A stretch of 62,812 bases of DNA, taken from positions 1-62,812 of the forward strand of contig JBKHXK010000014.1 of the NCBI GenBank assembly GCA_046566065.1, in the 5' to 3' direction. This document shows, piece by piece, positions 16,507 through 24,607 of the stretch. How positions within the stretch are numbered: the first letter of the stretch is position 1; each line of letters begins with the position of its first letter. Under the pieces are notes generated by a model that was not told the origin of the DNA, searched no databases, and saw only the letters and a program-made list of their open reading frames with translations. Source of the DNA: MB1-2 sp046566065. Its GTDB lineage: Bacteria > Actinomycetota > CADDZG01 > WHSQ01. Position numbers and translations under genes: made by a program.

Positions 16507-17913
16507 GTGACAAAGACGGGCATCGTGCAAGGCGCTACGGCCGCGGTCGTGGCTTCGATCATGGCGATCTCCCTGGCGAGCGGTTCGGTCGCCTCGGCGG
16601 GGGGCGGCAAGTCATGGGATCCCTCTGGGGGCCGGGCCGTCGCGCACAACTCCGGCGGCCGCACGATCAGCACCCCGTCGGTCACGAGCAAGGCGCCCGA
16701 GGCCGACCTCTACAACGTCGGCCACGATGCGGTCGAGCCGACGCTCGGGATCACGAACAAGGGCGATGTCTTCTACACCGCGGCGGGCACCCGCAACGAG
16801 GTCGTGCGCTCATCGGATGGCGGTAAGACCTGGAAGGTCGTCTCGCCGCAGCTCGCCGGCCGCAACGTGCACGCGATCTCGCTCGATCCGTACATCTTCG
16901 TGGACGAGGACACGAACCGCGTCTTCACGATCGACCTGACCGTCGCCTGCTCGCTGATGTCGTTCTCCGACGACCTGGGCAAGAGCTGGACCACGAACCC
17001 GCTCGCCTGTGGGCGTCCGGTCAACGATCACCAGACCCTGTTCGGGGGGCCTCCCGTCTCCAGCTCGCCGAGGGGATACGAGAACCTCGTCTACTACTGC
17101 TGGAACGACGTCGCGACCTCGTCCTGCGGTAAGTCTCTCGACGGCGGCATCTCCTGGACGGTCACTGGATCGCCGGCTTTCCATCCGGGCGATGGGACCG
17201 AGGGCCAGGGCACCCCCGATAGCTGTGGCGGTCTGCACGGTCACGGAGTGGTGGGCCCCGACGGCACCGTCTACCTCCCCAAAGAGCACTGCGAGCGTCC
17301 CTTCGTCGCCATCAGCAAGGACGAAGGGGCTACCTGGGAGCGCGTGCGGGTCTCGAACAAGGTGGCGATCTGGGGGCCGGACCCCAGCGTCGCGGTCGAC
17401 GACAAGGGCAACGTCTACTACCTCTTCATCTCGAAGGACCGGCTCCCGTATCTGTCTTACTCCCGCAACGGGGGGAAGTCGTGGTCAGAGCCGGTGATGG
17501 TCGGAGCCCCCGGCCTGACCGAAACGGCTCTGGCAACGCTCGACGCAGGGGGGCCGGGCAAGGTCGCGATCGCCTACTACGGCACCGACGACGTGAAGGG
17601 CAAGGTCGAGGACAGGACCTACGACGAGAAGGTGCGGTGGCATGGCTACCTCACGATGTCCGCGGACGTCTTCGCCAAAGACCCCGTCTTCTACAGCGGC
17701 ACGATCAACAACACCGAGGACGCACTGGCCATGCGGGAGTGCGGCCCCCGTCGCTGCTACGAGGCGCTCGATTTCATCGACGTCGTGGTCGCGCCCGACG
17801 GAACCCCGTGGACCTCGATGACCGACAACTGCGTGATGGTCTGTGGGGGCACGACCGCTCTGCACCCGAACGGGATCGTCGGCCGCTTCGTCGGAGGCCC
17901 CTCACTCCGCTAG
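16507..17913 (+). CDS. secreted Asp-box (BNR/sialidase-like) propeller protein
   Basis: 468 aa with signal peptide (VVASIMAISLASGSVASAGGG). At least five Asp-box motifs S-x-D-x-G-x-T/S-W are present: SSDGGKTWKV, FSDDLGKSWTT, SLDGGISWTV, SKDEGATWERV, SRNGGKSWSEP, giving a sialidase-type six-bladed propeller. The catalytic Arg triad and Asp/Tyr-Glu pair of true sialidases were not identified, so enzymatic activity is doubtful. GTG start, with AAAAGGGGCAAG upstream and a TAGGGT box at about 16471 as a candidate -10. Confidence 0.8.
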   Translation: MTKTGIVQGATAAVVASIMAISLASGSVASAGGGKSWDPSGGRAVAHNSGGRTISTPSVTSKAPEADLYNVGHDAVEPTLGITNKGDVFYTAAGTRNEVVRSSDGGKTWKVVSPQLAGRNVHAISLDPYIFVDEDTNRVFTIDLTVACSLMSFSDDLGKSWTTNPLACGRPVNDHQTLFGGPPVSSSPRGYENLVYYCWNDVATSSCGKSLDGGISWTVTGSPAFHPGDGTEGQGTPDSCGGLHGHGVVGPDGTVYLPKEHCERPFVAISKDEGATWERVRVSNKVAIWGPDPSVAVDDKGNVYYLFISKDRLPYLSYSRNGGKSWSEPVMVGAPGLTETALATLDAGGPGKVAIAYYGTDDVKGKVEDRTYDEKVRWHGYLTMSADVFAKDPVFYSGTINNTEDALAMRECGPRRCYEALDFIDVVVAPDGTPWTSMTDNCVMVCGGTTALHPNGIVGRFVGGPSLR

Positions 17914-17933
17914 GGTCGAGCCCACGCGGCCCT

Positions 17934-17946
17934 TAGGGTCGCGTCC
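17934..17946 (+). promoter_or_regulatory. leaderless -10 box of gltX
   Basis: TAGGGT, seven bases, ATG at 17947; no ribosome-binding site. Confidence 0.55.
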
Positions 17947-19380
17947 ATGACCGATCAGATCCGCACCCGCATAGAGCCCGCGCCCAGCGGTTCGATCCAC
18001 GTCGGCAACGCCCGGACCGCCTTGTTCAACTGGCTGTTCGCTCGCCGCCACGGCGGGGCTTTCGTGCTCCGGATCGCGGACACCGACGCCAAGCGAGCGA
18101 CCGAGGAGAACTACCAGGCGGTCCTGGAGGACATGAGATGGCTGGGCCTCGAGTGGGACGAGGGCCCCGACGTCGGCGGTCCCCACGCCTCCTACCGCCA
18201 GAGCGAGCGCTTCGATCTGTATCAGGAGGCGGCTGCGAAGCTGCTGGGCTCGGGGGCGGCCTACCGCTGCTACTGCACCGCCGAAGAGCTGGAGGAAGAG
18301 CGCAAGAAGGCTCAGGCCGAGAAGCGCTCCCCGGGATACAGCGGCAGGTGCCGCAGTCTGTCGCAGGAAGAGATCGAAGCCTTCGAGCAAGAGGGCCGCG
18401 AGAGCTCGCTGCGGTTCAAGGTCCCCCAGGGCGAAACGATCACTTTCGAGGACGCGGTCCTGGGCGAGATGTCCACGGACCTGGGGCTGACCCCCGATTT
18501 CGTGATCCAGCGCTCCGACGGCTCTCCGACCTACATGCTGGCGGTCACCGTCGACGACGTCGAGATGGGCATCACCCACATCATCCGCGGCAACGACCTC
18601 GTCGCATCCACCGCCCGTCAGATCCTGGTCCGGCGAGGGTTGGGCGTGGACGAGCTTCCCGTGTTCGCTCACCTTCCGCTCCTGGTCGACGACAAGGGGA
18701 GGCCGCTGTCGAAGCGCTGGGGTGACGTCGCCGTGCGCGCCTATCGCGACCAGGGTTTCCTTCCCGAGGCGATGGTCAACTACCTCGCCCTACTCGGCTG
18801 GTCCTTCGACGACAAGACCAACATCTTCTCGGTCCCGGAGCTGATCGAGAGGTTCTCACTCGAGCGCGTCGGTAAGAACCCTGCCGCGTTCGATGTGGCG
18901 AAGCTCGAGTGGCTGAACGGCCACTACATCCGGGAGTCGGACCCGGCGACGATCGCTGAGGCCTTGGTTCCGTTCTGCGTGCGCGAGGGACTGCCCGCAG
19001 ACACCGACGAGGGCCGCGCGCTGCTGATCCAGGTCACGCCGCTGCTCACCGAACGGATGAAGCGGTTGACGGAGGCGCCACCGATGGTGCGGTTCCTCTT
19101 CGGTCCGGTGGAGCCGGACGAGAAGGCGGCCAAGGTCCTGGACGGCCAGGGTGAGTACCTGACGGCGGTGGCGGATCGCCTCGGGTCGATCGATCCCTGG
19201 TCGACCGACGGGATCGAGACCGCCCTTAGAGGGCTCGCCGAGGAGAGGGAGCTGAAGCCGAAGAAAGCCTTCCAACCCGTACGCGCCGCCGTCACCGGAA
19301 CGCTCATCTCTCCGCCGCTGTTCGAGTCGCTGGAGATCCTCGGTCGAGAGCGAACCCTGGAGCGTCTCCGAGGGAGGTAG
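17947..19380 (+). CDS. gltX: glutamate--tRNA ligase
   Basis: 477 aa class I synthetase. The HIGH-type motif is HVGN in PAPSGSIHVGNARTALFNW; the KMSKS-type motif is LSKRW near residue 254. The tRNA gene pair Gln(CTG) and Glu(CTC) lies immediately downstream. With gatCAB in the same window this enzyme is plausibly non-discriminating, charging both tRNA-Glu and tRNA-Gln, but the anticodon-binding residues that would decide this cannot be judged by eye, and a GlnRS elsewhere cannot be excluded. Confidence 0.96.
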   Translation: MTDQIRTRIEPAPSGSIHVGNARTALFNWLFARRHGGAFVLRIADTDAKRATEENYQAVLEDMRWLGLEWDEGPDVGGPHASYRQSERFDLYQEAAAKLLGSGAAYRCYCTAEELEEERKKAQAEKRSPGYSGRCRSLSQEEIEAFEQEGRESSLRFKVPQGETITFEDAVLGEMSTDLGLTPDFVIQRSDGSPTYMLAVTVDDVEMGITHIIRGNDLVASTARQILVRRGLGVDELPVFAHLPLLVDDKGRPLSKRWGDVAVRAYRDQGFLPEAMVNYLALLGWSFDDKTNIFSVPELIERFSLERVGKNPAAFDVAKLEWLNGHYIRESDPATIAEALVPFCVREGLPADTDEGRALLIQVTPLLTERMKRLTEAPPMVRFLFGPVEPDEKAAKVLDGQGEYLTAVADRLGSIDPWSTDGIETALRGLAEERELKPKKAFQPVRAAVTGTLISPPLFESLEILGRERTLERLRGR

Positions 19381-19411
19381 CGAGGCCCGCTGGTATCCTT
19401 CCCGCTGCCCT

Positions 19412-19484
19412 TGGGGCGTGGGGTAACCTGGCAGCCCGGCGGATTCTGGTTCCGCTAGTCCTGGTTCGAATCCAGGCGCCCCAG
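19412..19484 (+). tRNA. tRNA-Gln(CTG)
   Basis: Acceptor arm TGGGGCG/CGCCCCA with discriminator G; D-stem GGG/CCC; anticodon stem GCGGA/TCCGC with loop TTCTGGT, anticodon CTG; T-stem CCTGG/CCAGG with loop TTCGAAT. CCA is not encoded. A TATCCT box lies 12 bases upstream. Confidence 0.92.
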
Positions 19485-19499
19485 CTGCAGCAAGACGTC

Positions 19500-19574
19500 G
19501 GCCCGGTAGTCTAGTTGGCCAAGGACGCCGCCCTCTCAAGGCGGAGATCACGGGTTCGAATCCCGTCCGGGCTA
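19500..19574 (+). tRNA. tRNA-Glu(CTC)
   Basis: Acceptor GGCCCGG/CCGGGCT with one G-T pair and discriminator A; anticodon stem CCGCC/GGCGG with loop CTCTCAA, anticodon CTC; T-stem ACGGG/CCCGT with loop TTCGAAT. CCA is not encoded. Its 3' half is duplicated at 19634. Confidence 0.92.
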
Positions 19575-19633
19575 CGAAGGTTGTATTGGTAACGGAAAGC
19601 AGGGCGGCGTCGGGAACGCCGACTCCACCCACG

Positions 19634-19671
19634 GGCGGAGATCACGGGTTCGAATCCCGTCCGGGCTACGA
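19634..19671 (+). repeat. exact copy of the tRNA-Glu 3' end (possible attachment-site scar)
   Basis: 38 bases identical to 19540-19577 (end of the anticodon stem through T-arm, acceptor 3' strand and four following bases), 94 bases downstream in direct orientation. No matching 5' half exists, so it is not a second tRNA. The 56 bases between carry a CGGCGT/ACGCCG hairpin but no gene. Confidence 0.85.
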
Positions 19672-19721
19672 GTAAGCATGTGCGACCAGGTGGTCGCGAA
19701 CGACGAAGAGGAGACACGGAG

Positions 19722-20069
19722 ATGAACCGGACGGACCTGGTCGAGAGGCCTTACCTGCGCGACGACCTTCCCGATTTCCGTCCCGGCGACACCGTCAAGG
19801 TGCACGTTCGCGTCGTCGAGGGCGAGCGCGAGCGTGTCCAGGTCTTCGAGGGCATCGTGATCCGCCGGCGAGGCAGCCAGCTCTCCGAGACCTTCACGGT
19901 CCGCAAGATCTCGTTCGGCGTGGGGGTCGAGCGGACCTTCCCGGTCCATTCGCCGATGCTCGCCAAGATCGAGGTGGCCACCCGCGGAGACGTCCGCAGG
20001 GCCAAGCTCTACTACCTGCGGTCGCGCGTCGGCAAGAAGGCCAAGGTCAAAGAGAAGCGCGAAGCGTAG
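19722..20069 (+). CDS. rplS: 50S ribosomal protein L19
   Basis: 115 aa, the normal bL19 length. It sits at the 30S-50S interface. Signature stretches FRPGDTVKVHVRVVEGERERVQVFEGIVIRRRG, FTVRKISFGVGVERTFPVHSP and RAKLYYLR are present. GAGGAGACACGGAG precedes the ATG. It leads the cluster with three signal peptidases and rnhB; lepB follows after three bases. Confidence 0.97.
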   Translation: MNRTDLVERPYLRDDLPDFRPGDTVKVHVRVVEGERERVQVFEGIVIRRRGSQLSETFTVRKISFGVGVERTFPVHSPMLAKIEVATRGDVRRAKLYYLRSRVGKKAKVKEKREA

Positions 20070-20072
20070 GGA

Positions 20073-20774
20073 GTGGTCGACCAGCAAGGCGACCATCGGG
20101 TTAGACAGGACTCGGTTCCACCGCCACCACCCCCGTCTCCTCCCGCGCCGTCGGAGGCCGAGCCCGGCAAACACCACAGCTTCTGGCGCGAGCTCCCAGT
20201 CCTGATCGTCGTCGCCTTCGTGGTGGCGCTTCTGATCAAGACCTTCTTGTTGCAGGCGTTCTATATCCCGTCCGCTTCCATGGAGCCGACCCTGGTCGAG
20301 GGCGATCGCGTGCTCGTAGAGAAGGTCAGCTATCGCTTCGGGGGCCCGGAACGCGGTGACGTGGTTGTGTTCGAGAAGGACATGGTCACCGGTGCTCTAC
20401 CGGTGGACCCCCAGGAGGAGGACCGGTCGTTCGTCGACGGGATAGTCGACTCGATCCGGGGCTTGTTCGGGTTCCCGACGGGGACGGAGCAGGACTTCAT
20501 CAAGCGGGTGATCGCGGTCGCCGGTGACAGGATCGAGGGCCGCGATGGGCGCGTGTACGTCAACGACGAGCCGATCGACGAGCCCTATCTCACGGACGGA
20601 CAGCAGACCTCTCCGTTCGGTCCCATCGAGATCCCCGAAGGCAAGATCTTCGTGATGGGCGACAACAGGAACAACTCGGACGACTCGCGCAACTTCGGTC
20701 CGATAGAGGCGGACACGGTGGTCGGACATGCCTTTCTGCTGATCTGGCCGCCGGCCGACTTCGACACCCTCTAA
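20073..20774 (+). CDS. lepB: signal peptidase I (copy 1 of 3)
   Basis: 233 aa. A Pro-rich cytoplasmic tail, one transmembrane helix (LPVLIVVAFVVALLIKTFLL) and the extracytoplasmic S26 protease domain. Catalytic Ser in IPSASMEPTL, Lys in DFIKRVIAVAGD, plus the GDNRNNSDDSR box. It cleaves signal peptides from exported precursors. GTG start three bases after rplS; its TAA stop forms part of the -10 box of the next copy. Confidence 0.94.
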   Translation: MVDQQGDHRVRQDSVPPPPPPSPPAPSEAEPGKHHSFWRELPVLIVVAFVVALLIKTFLLQAFYIPSASMEPTLVEGDRVLVEKVSYRFGGPERGDVVVFEKDMVTGALPVDPQEEDRSFVDGIVDSIRGLFGFPTGTEQDFIKRVIAVAGDRIEGRDGRVYVNDEPIDEPYLTDGQQTSPFGPIEIPEGKIFVMGDNRNNSDDSRNFGPIEADTVVGHAFLLIWPPADFDTL

Positions 20775-20784
20775 AGTTGGACCG
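20772..20784 (+). promoter_or_regulatory. leaderless -10 box of the second signal peptidase gene
   Basis: TAAAGT followed by seven bases and GTG at 20785. The TAA of the box is the stop codon of the preceding lepB copy. Confidence 0.5.
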
Positions 20785-21543
20785 GTGTCCACAGCCGAAC
20801 CGCGTGCTCTAGGCGAGACGCCGCCCGAGCCGCCTCCACCGCCACCGCCACCACCCGAGGCCCCGCTGGCGCCGCTGCGTCCGAAGAAGCGCAGCCGGAT
20901 GAAGGGTTTCATCAAGCATCTGACCGAGCTGCCGATGCTCGTTCTGATCGCTTTCGGGATCGCCATCATCATCAAGACGTTCCTGGTCCAGGCTTTCTTC
21001 ATCCCATCGAAATCGATGCTTCCGACCCTGAAGGTGGGCGACCGGGTGCTCGTCGAGAAGTTGAGCTACCGGCTGCACGACCCGCGCCGGCGGGACATCG
21101 TCGTGTTCGAGAAGTCGGCTTTCGGCGAAGGCCAGGACCTTCCCTGGTACCAGGACGCCCGCAACTTCCTGAGAGAGCTCTTGGGTCTGCCCACGGGCGG
21201 CCAGGAGGACTACATCAAGCGCATCGTGGCCGTCGAGGGAGACACCCTGAGGTACGTCGGGAACCCCCGCAGGATGTACGTCAACGGCGACGAGGTCGAT
21301 CTCAGCTACGTCAAGGGTGGCAAGGACCGGTTCAGTTCGACGATCACCTCTTCGGACTGCAAGCGTTTGGAGATGGATGCCGTGGACGGCGGGTGTCGTG
21401 TCCCTGCAGACAAGGTGTTCGTCATGGGCGACAACCGGGCCAACTCGGAAGACTCCCGCATCCTGGGACCGATCGACCGCGACAAGATCATCGGCCGCGC
21501 CTTCGTGATCATCTGGCCCGCCGACGACTTCCGGGGTTTGTAG
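20785..21543 (+). CDS. lepB: signal peptidase I (copy 2 of 3)
   Basis: 252 aa. N-terminal tail with a run of nine prolines, then basic residues, one transmembrane helix (LPMLVLIAFGIAIIIKTFLV), Ser in IPSKSMLPTL, Lys in DYIKRIVAVEGD, and GDNRANSEDSR. It has an insert around 170-205 with Cys residues (SDCKRLEMDAVDGGCRVPAD) shared with copy 3 but absent from copy 1, so copies 2 and 3 are the closer pair. Immediately followed by copy 3 with no gap. Confidence 0.93.
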   Translation: MSTAEPRALGETPPEPPPPPPPPPEAPLAPLRPKKRSRMKGFIKHLTELPMLVLIAFGIAIIIKTFLVQAFFIPSKSMLPTLKVGDRVLVEKLSYRLHDPRRRDIVVFEKSAFGEGQDLPWYQDARNFLRELLGLPTGGQEDYIKRIVAVEGDTLRYVGNPRRMYVNGDEVDLSYVKGGKDRFSSTITSSDCKRLEMDAVDGGCRVPADKVFVMGDNRANSEDSRILGPIDRDKIIGRAFVIIWPADDFRGL

Positions 21544-22224
21544 GTGTCTGCGGATCCGCCGAGGCGGCGGGTCCTGCACTTCTTCACCGGGCTGCCGTTC
21601 CTGCTCCTGGTCGCCCTTGTCATCGCTCTCTTGATCAAGACCTTCTTGGTCCAGGCTTTCTTCGTCGACGGCGCGTCCATGCATCCCGGCTTGGTGCACG
21701 GCAACAGGGTGCTCGTGGAGAAGGTCTCCTACCGGCTTCGCGACCCCCGGCCCGGAGACGTCGTCGTCTTCGAGAAGTCGGTCTTCAGCGAGCCCGAGGA
21801 TCTGCCGTGGCATCGCGATGTCCTGACCTTCTTGAAGGAGCTCGGCGGCTTCCCGACCGGCGCCGAGCAGGACTACATCAAGCGAGTGATCGCCGGGCCC
21901 GGGGACAGCATCCGATACGACGGTGACCCGGTGACCTTGACCGTCGACGGGGAGGAGGTGTCGGAGCCTTTCCTCGATCTGGAGGTCGACGGGACCGGCC
22001 CTTCCGTGACGGGGTCGGACTGCGACCGGCTCCAGATGGAGGTCGCCGAGGACGGTTGTCTGGTTCCGGCCGGTCAGATCTTCGTGATGGGAGACAACCG
22101 CGGGAACTCGGAGGATTCTCGGGCTCTGGGCCCCATCGCGATCGAGAAGGTCGTCGGCAAGGCTTTCGCGGTGGTGTGGCCGCCGTCCGAACTCGGGCTC
22201 CTGCGAGCTCCGGAGCGCGAATAA
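21544..22224 (+). CDS. lepB: signal peptidase I (copy 3 of 3)
   Basis: 226 aa with a short N-terminal tail lacking the proline run, one transmembrane helix (LPFLLLVALVIALLIKTFLV), catalytic Ser in VDGASMHPGL and Lys in DYIKRVIAGPGD, and GDNRGNSEDSR. The usual IPSxSMxPTL is altered to VDGASMHPGL, so substrate preference around the cleavage site may differ, but the Ser-Lys dyad is intact. The GTG directly follows the stop of copy 2, suggesting coupled translation. Confidence 0.92.
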   Translation: MSADPPRRRVLHFFTGLPFLLLVALVIALLIKTFLVQAFFVDGASMHPGLVHGNRVLVEKVSYRLRDPRPGDVVVFEKSVFSEPEDLPWHRDVLTFLKELGGFPTGAEQDYIKRVIAGPGDSIRYDGDPVTLTVDGEEVSEPFLDLEVDGTGPSVTGSDCDRLQMEVAEDGCLVPAGQIFVMGDNRGNSEDSRALGPIAIEKVVGKAFAVVWPPSELGLLRAPERE

Positions 22225-22247
22225 CGCGCCTGACGGCCGTCGCGACG

Positions 22248-22260
22248 TAGAGTGCCGCGG
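22248..22260 (+). promoter_or_regulatory. leaderless -10 box of rnhB
   Basis: TAGAGT, seven bases, ATG at 22261. It favours this ATG over the GTG at 22252, which lies inside the spacer. Confidence 0.5.
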
Positions 22261-22953
22261 ATGGTCCGAGACGCCTCGGGACTGATGGAGTCCCGCCTCA
22301 ATGCCGCCGGTTTCGAGAGGGTCGCGGGATGTGACGAGGTGGGACGAGGGGCCCTCGCCGGCCCCCTCGTGGCCGCTGCGGTGATCCTTCCCGAGGGACT
22401 CGAGCTACCGGGGCTGCGCGACTCCAAGACCTGCACCAAGCTGCAGCTGCAGCGACTCGCCGAGCAGATCCACGAACAGGCGCTGGCGGTCTGCATAGTG
22501 CGCGTCCGCCACGACTCGATCGACCGGGACGGGCTGAATCCCTGCAACATGCGAGCGCTCCGGCGCGCCCTGAACGGCCTCGGGGAGGAGCCGGACTACG
22601 TCCTGGTCGATGCCTTCCGGCTCAAGCGACTGCGCTGGCCGAGCCTGGCCGTGAAGAAGGCGGACGCGGTGTCGAAGAACGTGGCCGCGGCCTCGATCGT
22701 GGCCAAGGTCCACCGCGATGCCGCCATGCGGCGGTACCACAAGCGTTTCAAGCACTATGGATTCGCCACCAATGTCGGCTACGGCACCCGGCATCACTGG
22801 AACGCGCTGAAAGAGCACGGGCCATGCGAGATCCATCGCAGGTCCTTCTTCGGGGTCACCGGATTTCCCGACCAGGATGGTGTCATTCGGCCGCACGTAG
22901 CGCGAGACTTATCTGACGAAGAAGCGCTGGATCCAGAGCTGGAGGAGACCTAG
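22261..22953 (+). CDS. rnhB: ribonuclease HII
   Basis: 230 aa. Removes ribonucleotides from DNA and RNA in RNA-DNA hybrids. Catalytic DEVGRG-type motif CDEVGRGALAGPL, LRDSKTCTKLQ, the Asp in VLVDAFRL and the ADAVSKNVAAASIVAKVHRD block are all present. The C-terminal ~25 residues past SFFG form an acidic extension. Overlap with neighbours is absent; DUF2469 starts on the next base after the stop. Confidence 0.95.
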   Translation: MVRDASGLMESRLNAAGFERVAGCDEVGRGALAGPLVAAAVILPEGLELPGLRDSKTCTKLQLQRLAEQIHEQALAVCIVRVRHDSIDRDGLNPCNMRALRRALNGLGEEPDYVLVDAFRLKRLRWPSLAVKKADAVSKNVAAASIVAKVHRDAAMRRYHKRFKHYGFATNVGYGTRHHWNALKEHGPCEIHRRSFFGVTGFPDQDGVIRPHVARDLSDEEALDPELEET

Positions 22954-23289
22954 ATGGGCGTTGAGGACCTCGAGAAGTACGAGGCCGAGATGGAGCTTCA
23001 GCTCTACAAGGAGTACCGGGACGTCCTCCCGATGTTCAAGTTCGTCGTCGAGACCGAGCGGCGCTTCTACCTGGCCAACGAGGTCAACGTCGAGACCCGC
23101 CATCTGGGCGCCAAGGTGTGGTTCGAGGTCGAGCTCTCCGACGCCTGGGTCTGGGACATGCATCGCCCGGCCCGGTTCGTCTCCCAGGTCAAGGTCGTGA
23201 CCTTCCGCGACCTGAACGTCGAGGAGCTGGCCCAGCTCGCCGAGCGAGACATCCTCCCCGAGCCCCCCGGCATAACCCCCCCGAACTAA
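22954..23289 (+). CDS. DUF2469 family protein
   Basis: 111 aa, starting MGVEDLEKYEAEMELQLYKEYRDV, a signature of this actinobacterial family normally found between rnhB and yraN, as here. No enzymatic motif is evident and its role is unknown. It is rich in acidic residues and probably cytoplasmic. A copy of the 52-bp repeat begins two bases after its stop. Confidence 0.9.
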   Translation: MGVEDLEKYEAEMELQLYKEYRDVLPMFKFVVETERRFYLANEVNVETRHLGAKVWFEVELSDAWVWDMHRPARFVSQVKVVTFRDLNVEELAQLAERDILPEPPGITPPN

Positions 23290-23290
23290 C

Positions 23291-23342
23291 CGTTCTGGGT
23301 TAACTGGAGCACGTCCACGCGTGCTTTTCCGCCGTCAGAACG
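23291..23342 (+). repeat. 52-bp palindromic intergenic repeat, unit R2
   Basis: CGTTCTG at the left end pairs with CAGAACG at the right; inner arms AGCACG/CGTGCT enclose a 6-nt loop. It shares GGTTAACTGGAGCACG with unit R1 and starts two bases after the DUF2469 stop codon. Confidence 0.8.
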
Positions 23343-23362
23343 AACCTGTCTCACCCCCTCCG

Positions 23363-23375
23363 TACGGTCGCGCCC
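23363..23375 (+). promoter_or_regulatory. leaderless -10 box of yraN
   Basis: TACGGT, seven bases, ATG at 23376; no ribosome-binding site. Confidence 0.5.
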
Positions 23376-23729
23376 ATGGATCCACGGATGAGGTTCGGCT
23401 ACTCCGGCGAGGGCCTGGCCGCGCTCGGTTACGAGAAGGATGGCTACGAGGTCCTCGAACGCAACTTCAGCTGCTCCGAGGGCGAGATCGATCTGATCGC
23501 GCGCAAGGGCCGCACCCTGGTCGTTTGCGAGGTCAAGACTCGCCGGACCGACTACTTCGGTGACCCGGCCGAGGCGGTCACCCCCGCCAAGCAGGCTCGC
23601 TTGAGGAAGCTCGCCATGATCTGGCTCGCCCGCAACAAGGTGCACGGCATGAAGCTCCGCTTCGATGTCGTCTCCATCGTCGATGACGGCCGTGGCTCTA
23701 GGGTTAGGCGACTGGAGAACGCCTTCTAG
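23376..23729 (+). CDS. YraN/UPF0102 endonuclease-like protein
   Basis: 117 aa. The fold is that of Holliday-junction-resolvase-like PD-(D/E)xK proteins: GYEVLERNFSCSEGEIDLIARKGRTLVVCEVKTRR supplies the E-x-D and E-x-K catalytic pattern, followed by AVTPAKQARLRKLA. Molecular role in actinobacteria is not settled. It stands in the usual place before the yifB-dprA pair, here with an enoyl-CoA hydratase gene inserted between. Confidence 0.9.
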   Translation: MDPRMRFGYSGEGLAALGYEKDGYEVLERNFSCSEGEIDLIARKGRTLVVCEVKTRRTDYFGDPAEAVTPAKQARLRKLAMIWLARNKVHGMKLRFDVVSIVDDGRGSRVRRLENAF

Positions 23730-23744
23730 ACACGAGGGAGCAGA

Positions 23745-24533
23745 GTGCCCGACTTCGAGAGCTTGCTGTGGGACACCGAGGGCGGCGTCGCCACGATCAC
23801 CTTCAATCGCCCCGAGAAGCGCAACGCGATGTCGTGGGTGATGTTCGAAGAGATCCGCGACGCCTTCGAACTGGCCGCCGCGGATCCAGAGATTCGCTGC
23901 ATCGTCGTAACGGGGACAGGCGGGGCGTTCTGTTCGGGGGCAGACCTCTCCGATCCGGCCAACCTCGTCAGCACGACGTCCGAGTTCAAAGAGCGCATGC
24001 GTGTGATCGACGGAATCGTGCGTTCGTTCATCGGTTGTCCCAAGCCGACCATCGCGAAGGTGACGGGCGTCGCCGCCGGAGCCGGCTGCAACATCGCTCT
24101 TGGATGCGACCTGATCGTGGCGTCGACCGAGGCCAGCTTCGCGGAGCTATTCGTGAAGCGCGGCCTCGTGGTCGACTTCGGCGGCACCTGGGCCCTCACG
24201 CGCCTGCTACCGCTTCACCGCGCCAAGGAGCTCGCCTTCCTCGGCGACACGATCTCGGCGGAGGATGCGGATCGCCTCGGTCTTGTCAACCGCCTTTGCA
24301 CCCCCGACGAGATCGACGCGGTCACGAAGGACCTCGCCCAGCGCCTGACGGCGATGCCTCCCGCCTCCCTGGCGCTGATGAAGGAGAACCTCAACCGCGC
24401 CCACGAGCGCAGCCTGGAGGAGAACCTCGGAGCGGAGTCCATGGCGCAGACGTTCATGTTCGGCACCGAGGACATGCGCGAAGCGGTGATGGCGTTCCTC
24501 GAGAAGAGAGAGCCGCGCTTCACCGGGCGGTAG
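23745..24533 (+). CDS. enoyl-CoA hydratase/isomerase family protein
   Basis: 262 aa crotonase-fold protein. VATITFNRPEKRNAMSW, the oxyanion-hole segment GTGGAFCSGADLSD, and KPTIAKVTGVAAGAGCNIALGCDLIVAS are typical. The catalytic Glu region reads FVKRGLVVDFGGTWALTRL: the first position is not the classic Glu, so hydratase versus another crotonase activity is open. GTG start with GAGGGAG upstream. It interrupts the otherwise conserved yraN-yifB-dprA order, and is probably a later insertion. Confidence 0.85.
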   Translation: MPDFESLLWDTEGGVATITFNRPEKRNAMSWVMFEEIRDAFELAAADPEIRCIVVTGTGGAFCSGADLSDPANLVSTTSEFKERMRVIDGIVRSFIGCPKPTIAKVTGVAAGAGCNIALGCDLIVASTEASFAELFVKRGLVVDFGGTWALTRLLPLHRAKELAFLGDTISAEDADRLGLVNRLCTPDEIDAVTKDLAQRLTAMPPASLALMKENLNRAHERSLEENLGAESMAQTFMFGTEDMREAVMAFLEKREPRFTGR

Positions 24534-24607
24534 CCCCTCTCGTTGCTGTCACACCCCCTCGCTAGCATCCAGCCACGCGCTTTCGGAACCGGGATGGGAC
24601 CCGGTCT

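Noticed and set aside
19575..19674. Second complete tRNA at the duplicated 3' half
   Set aside because: No 5' acceptor strand, D-arm or anticodon arm matches; only the 3' half is present.
19511..19717. Minus-strand peptides containing RTGFEPVISA and DGIRTRDLR across the tRNA genes
   Set aside because: These are well-known false peptides from translating tRNA genes in antisense.
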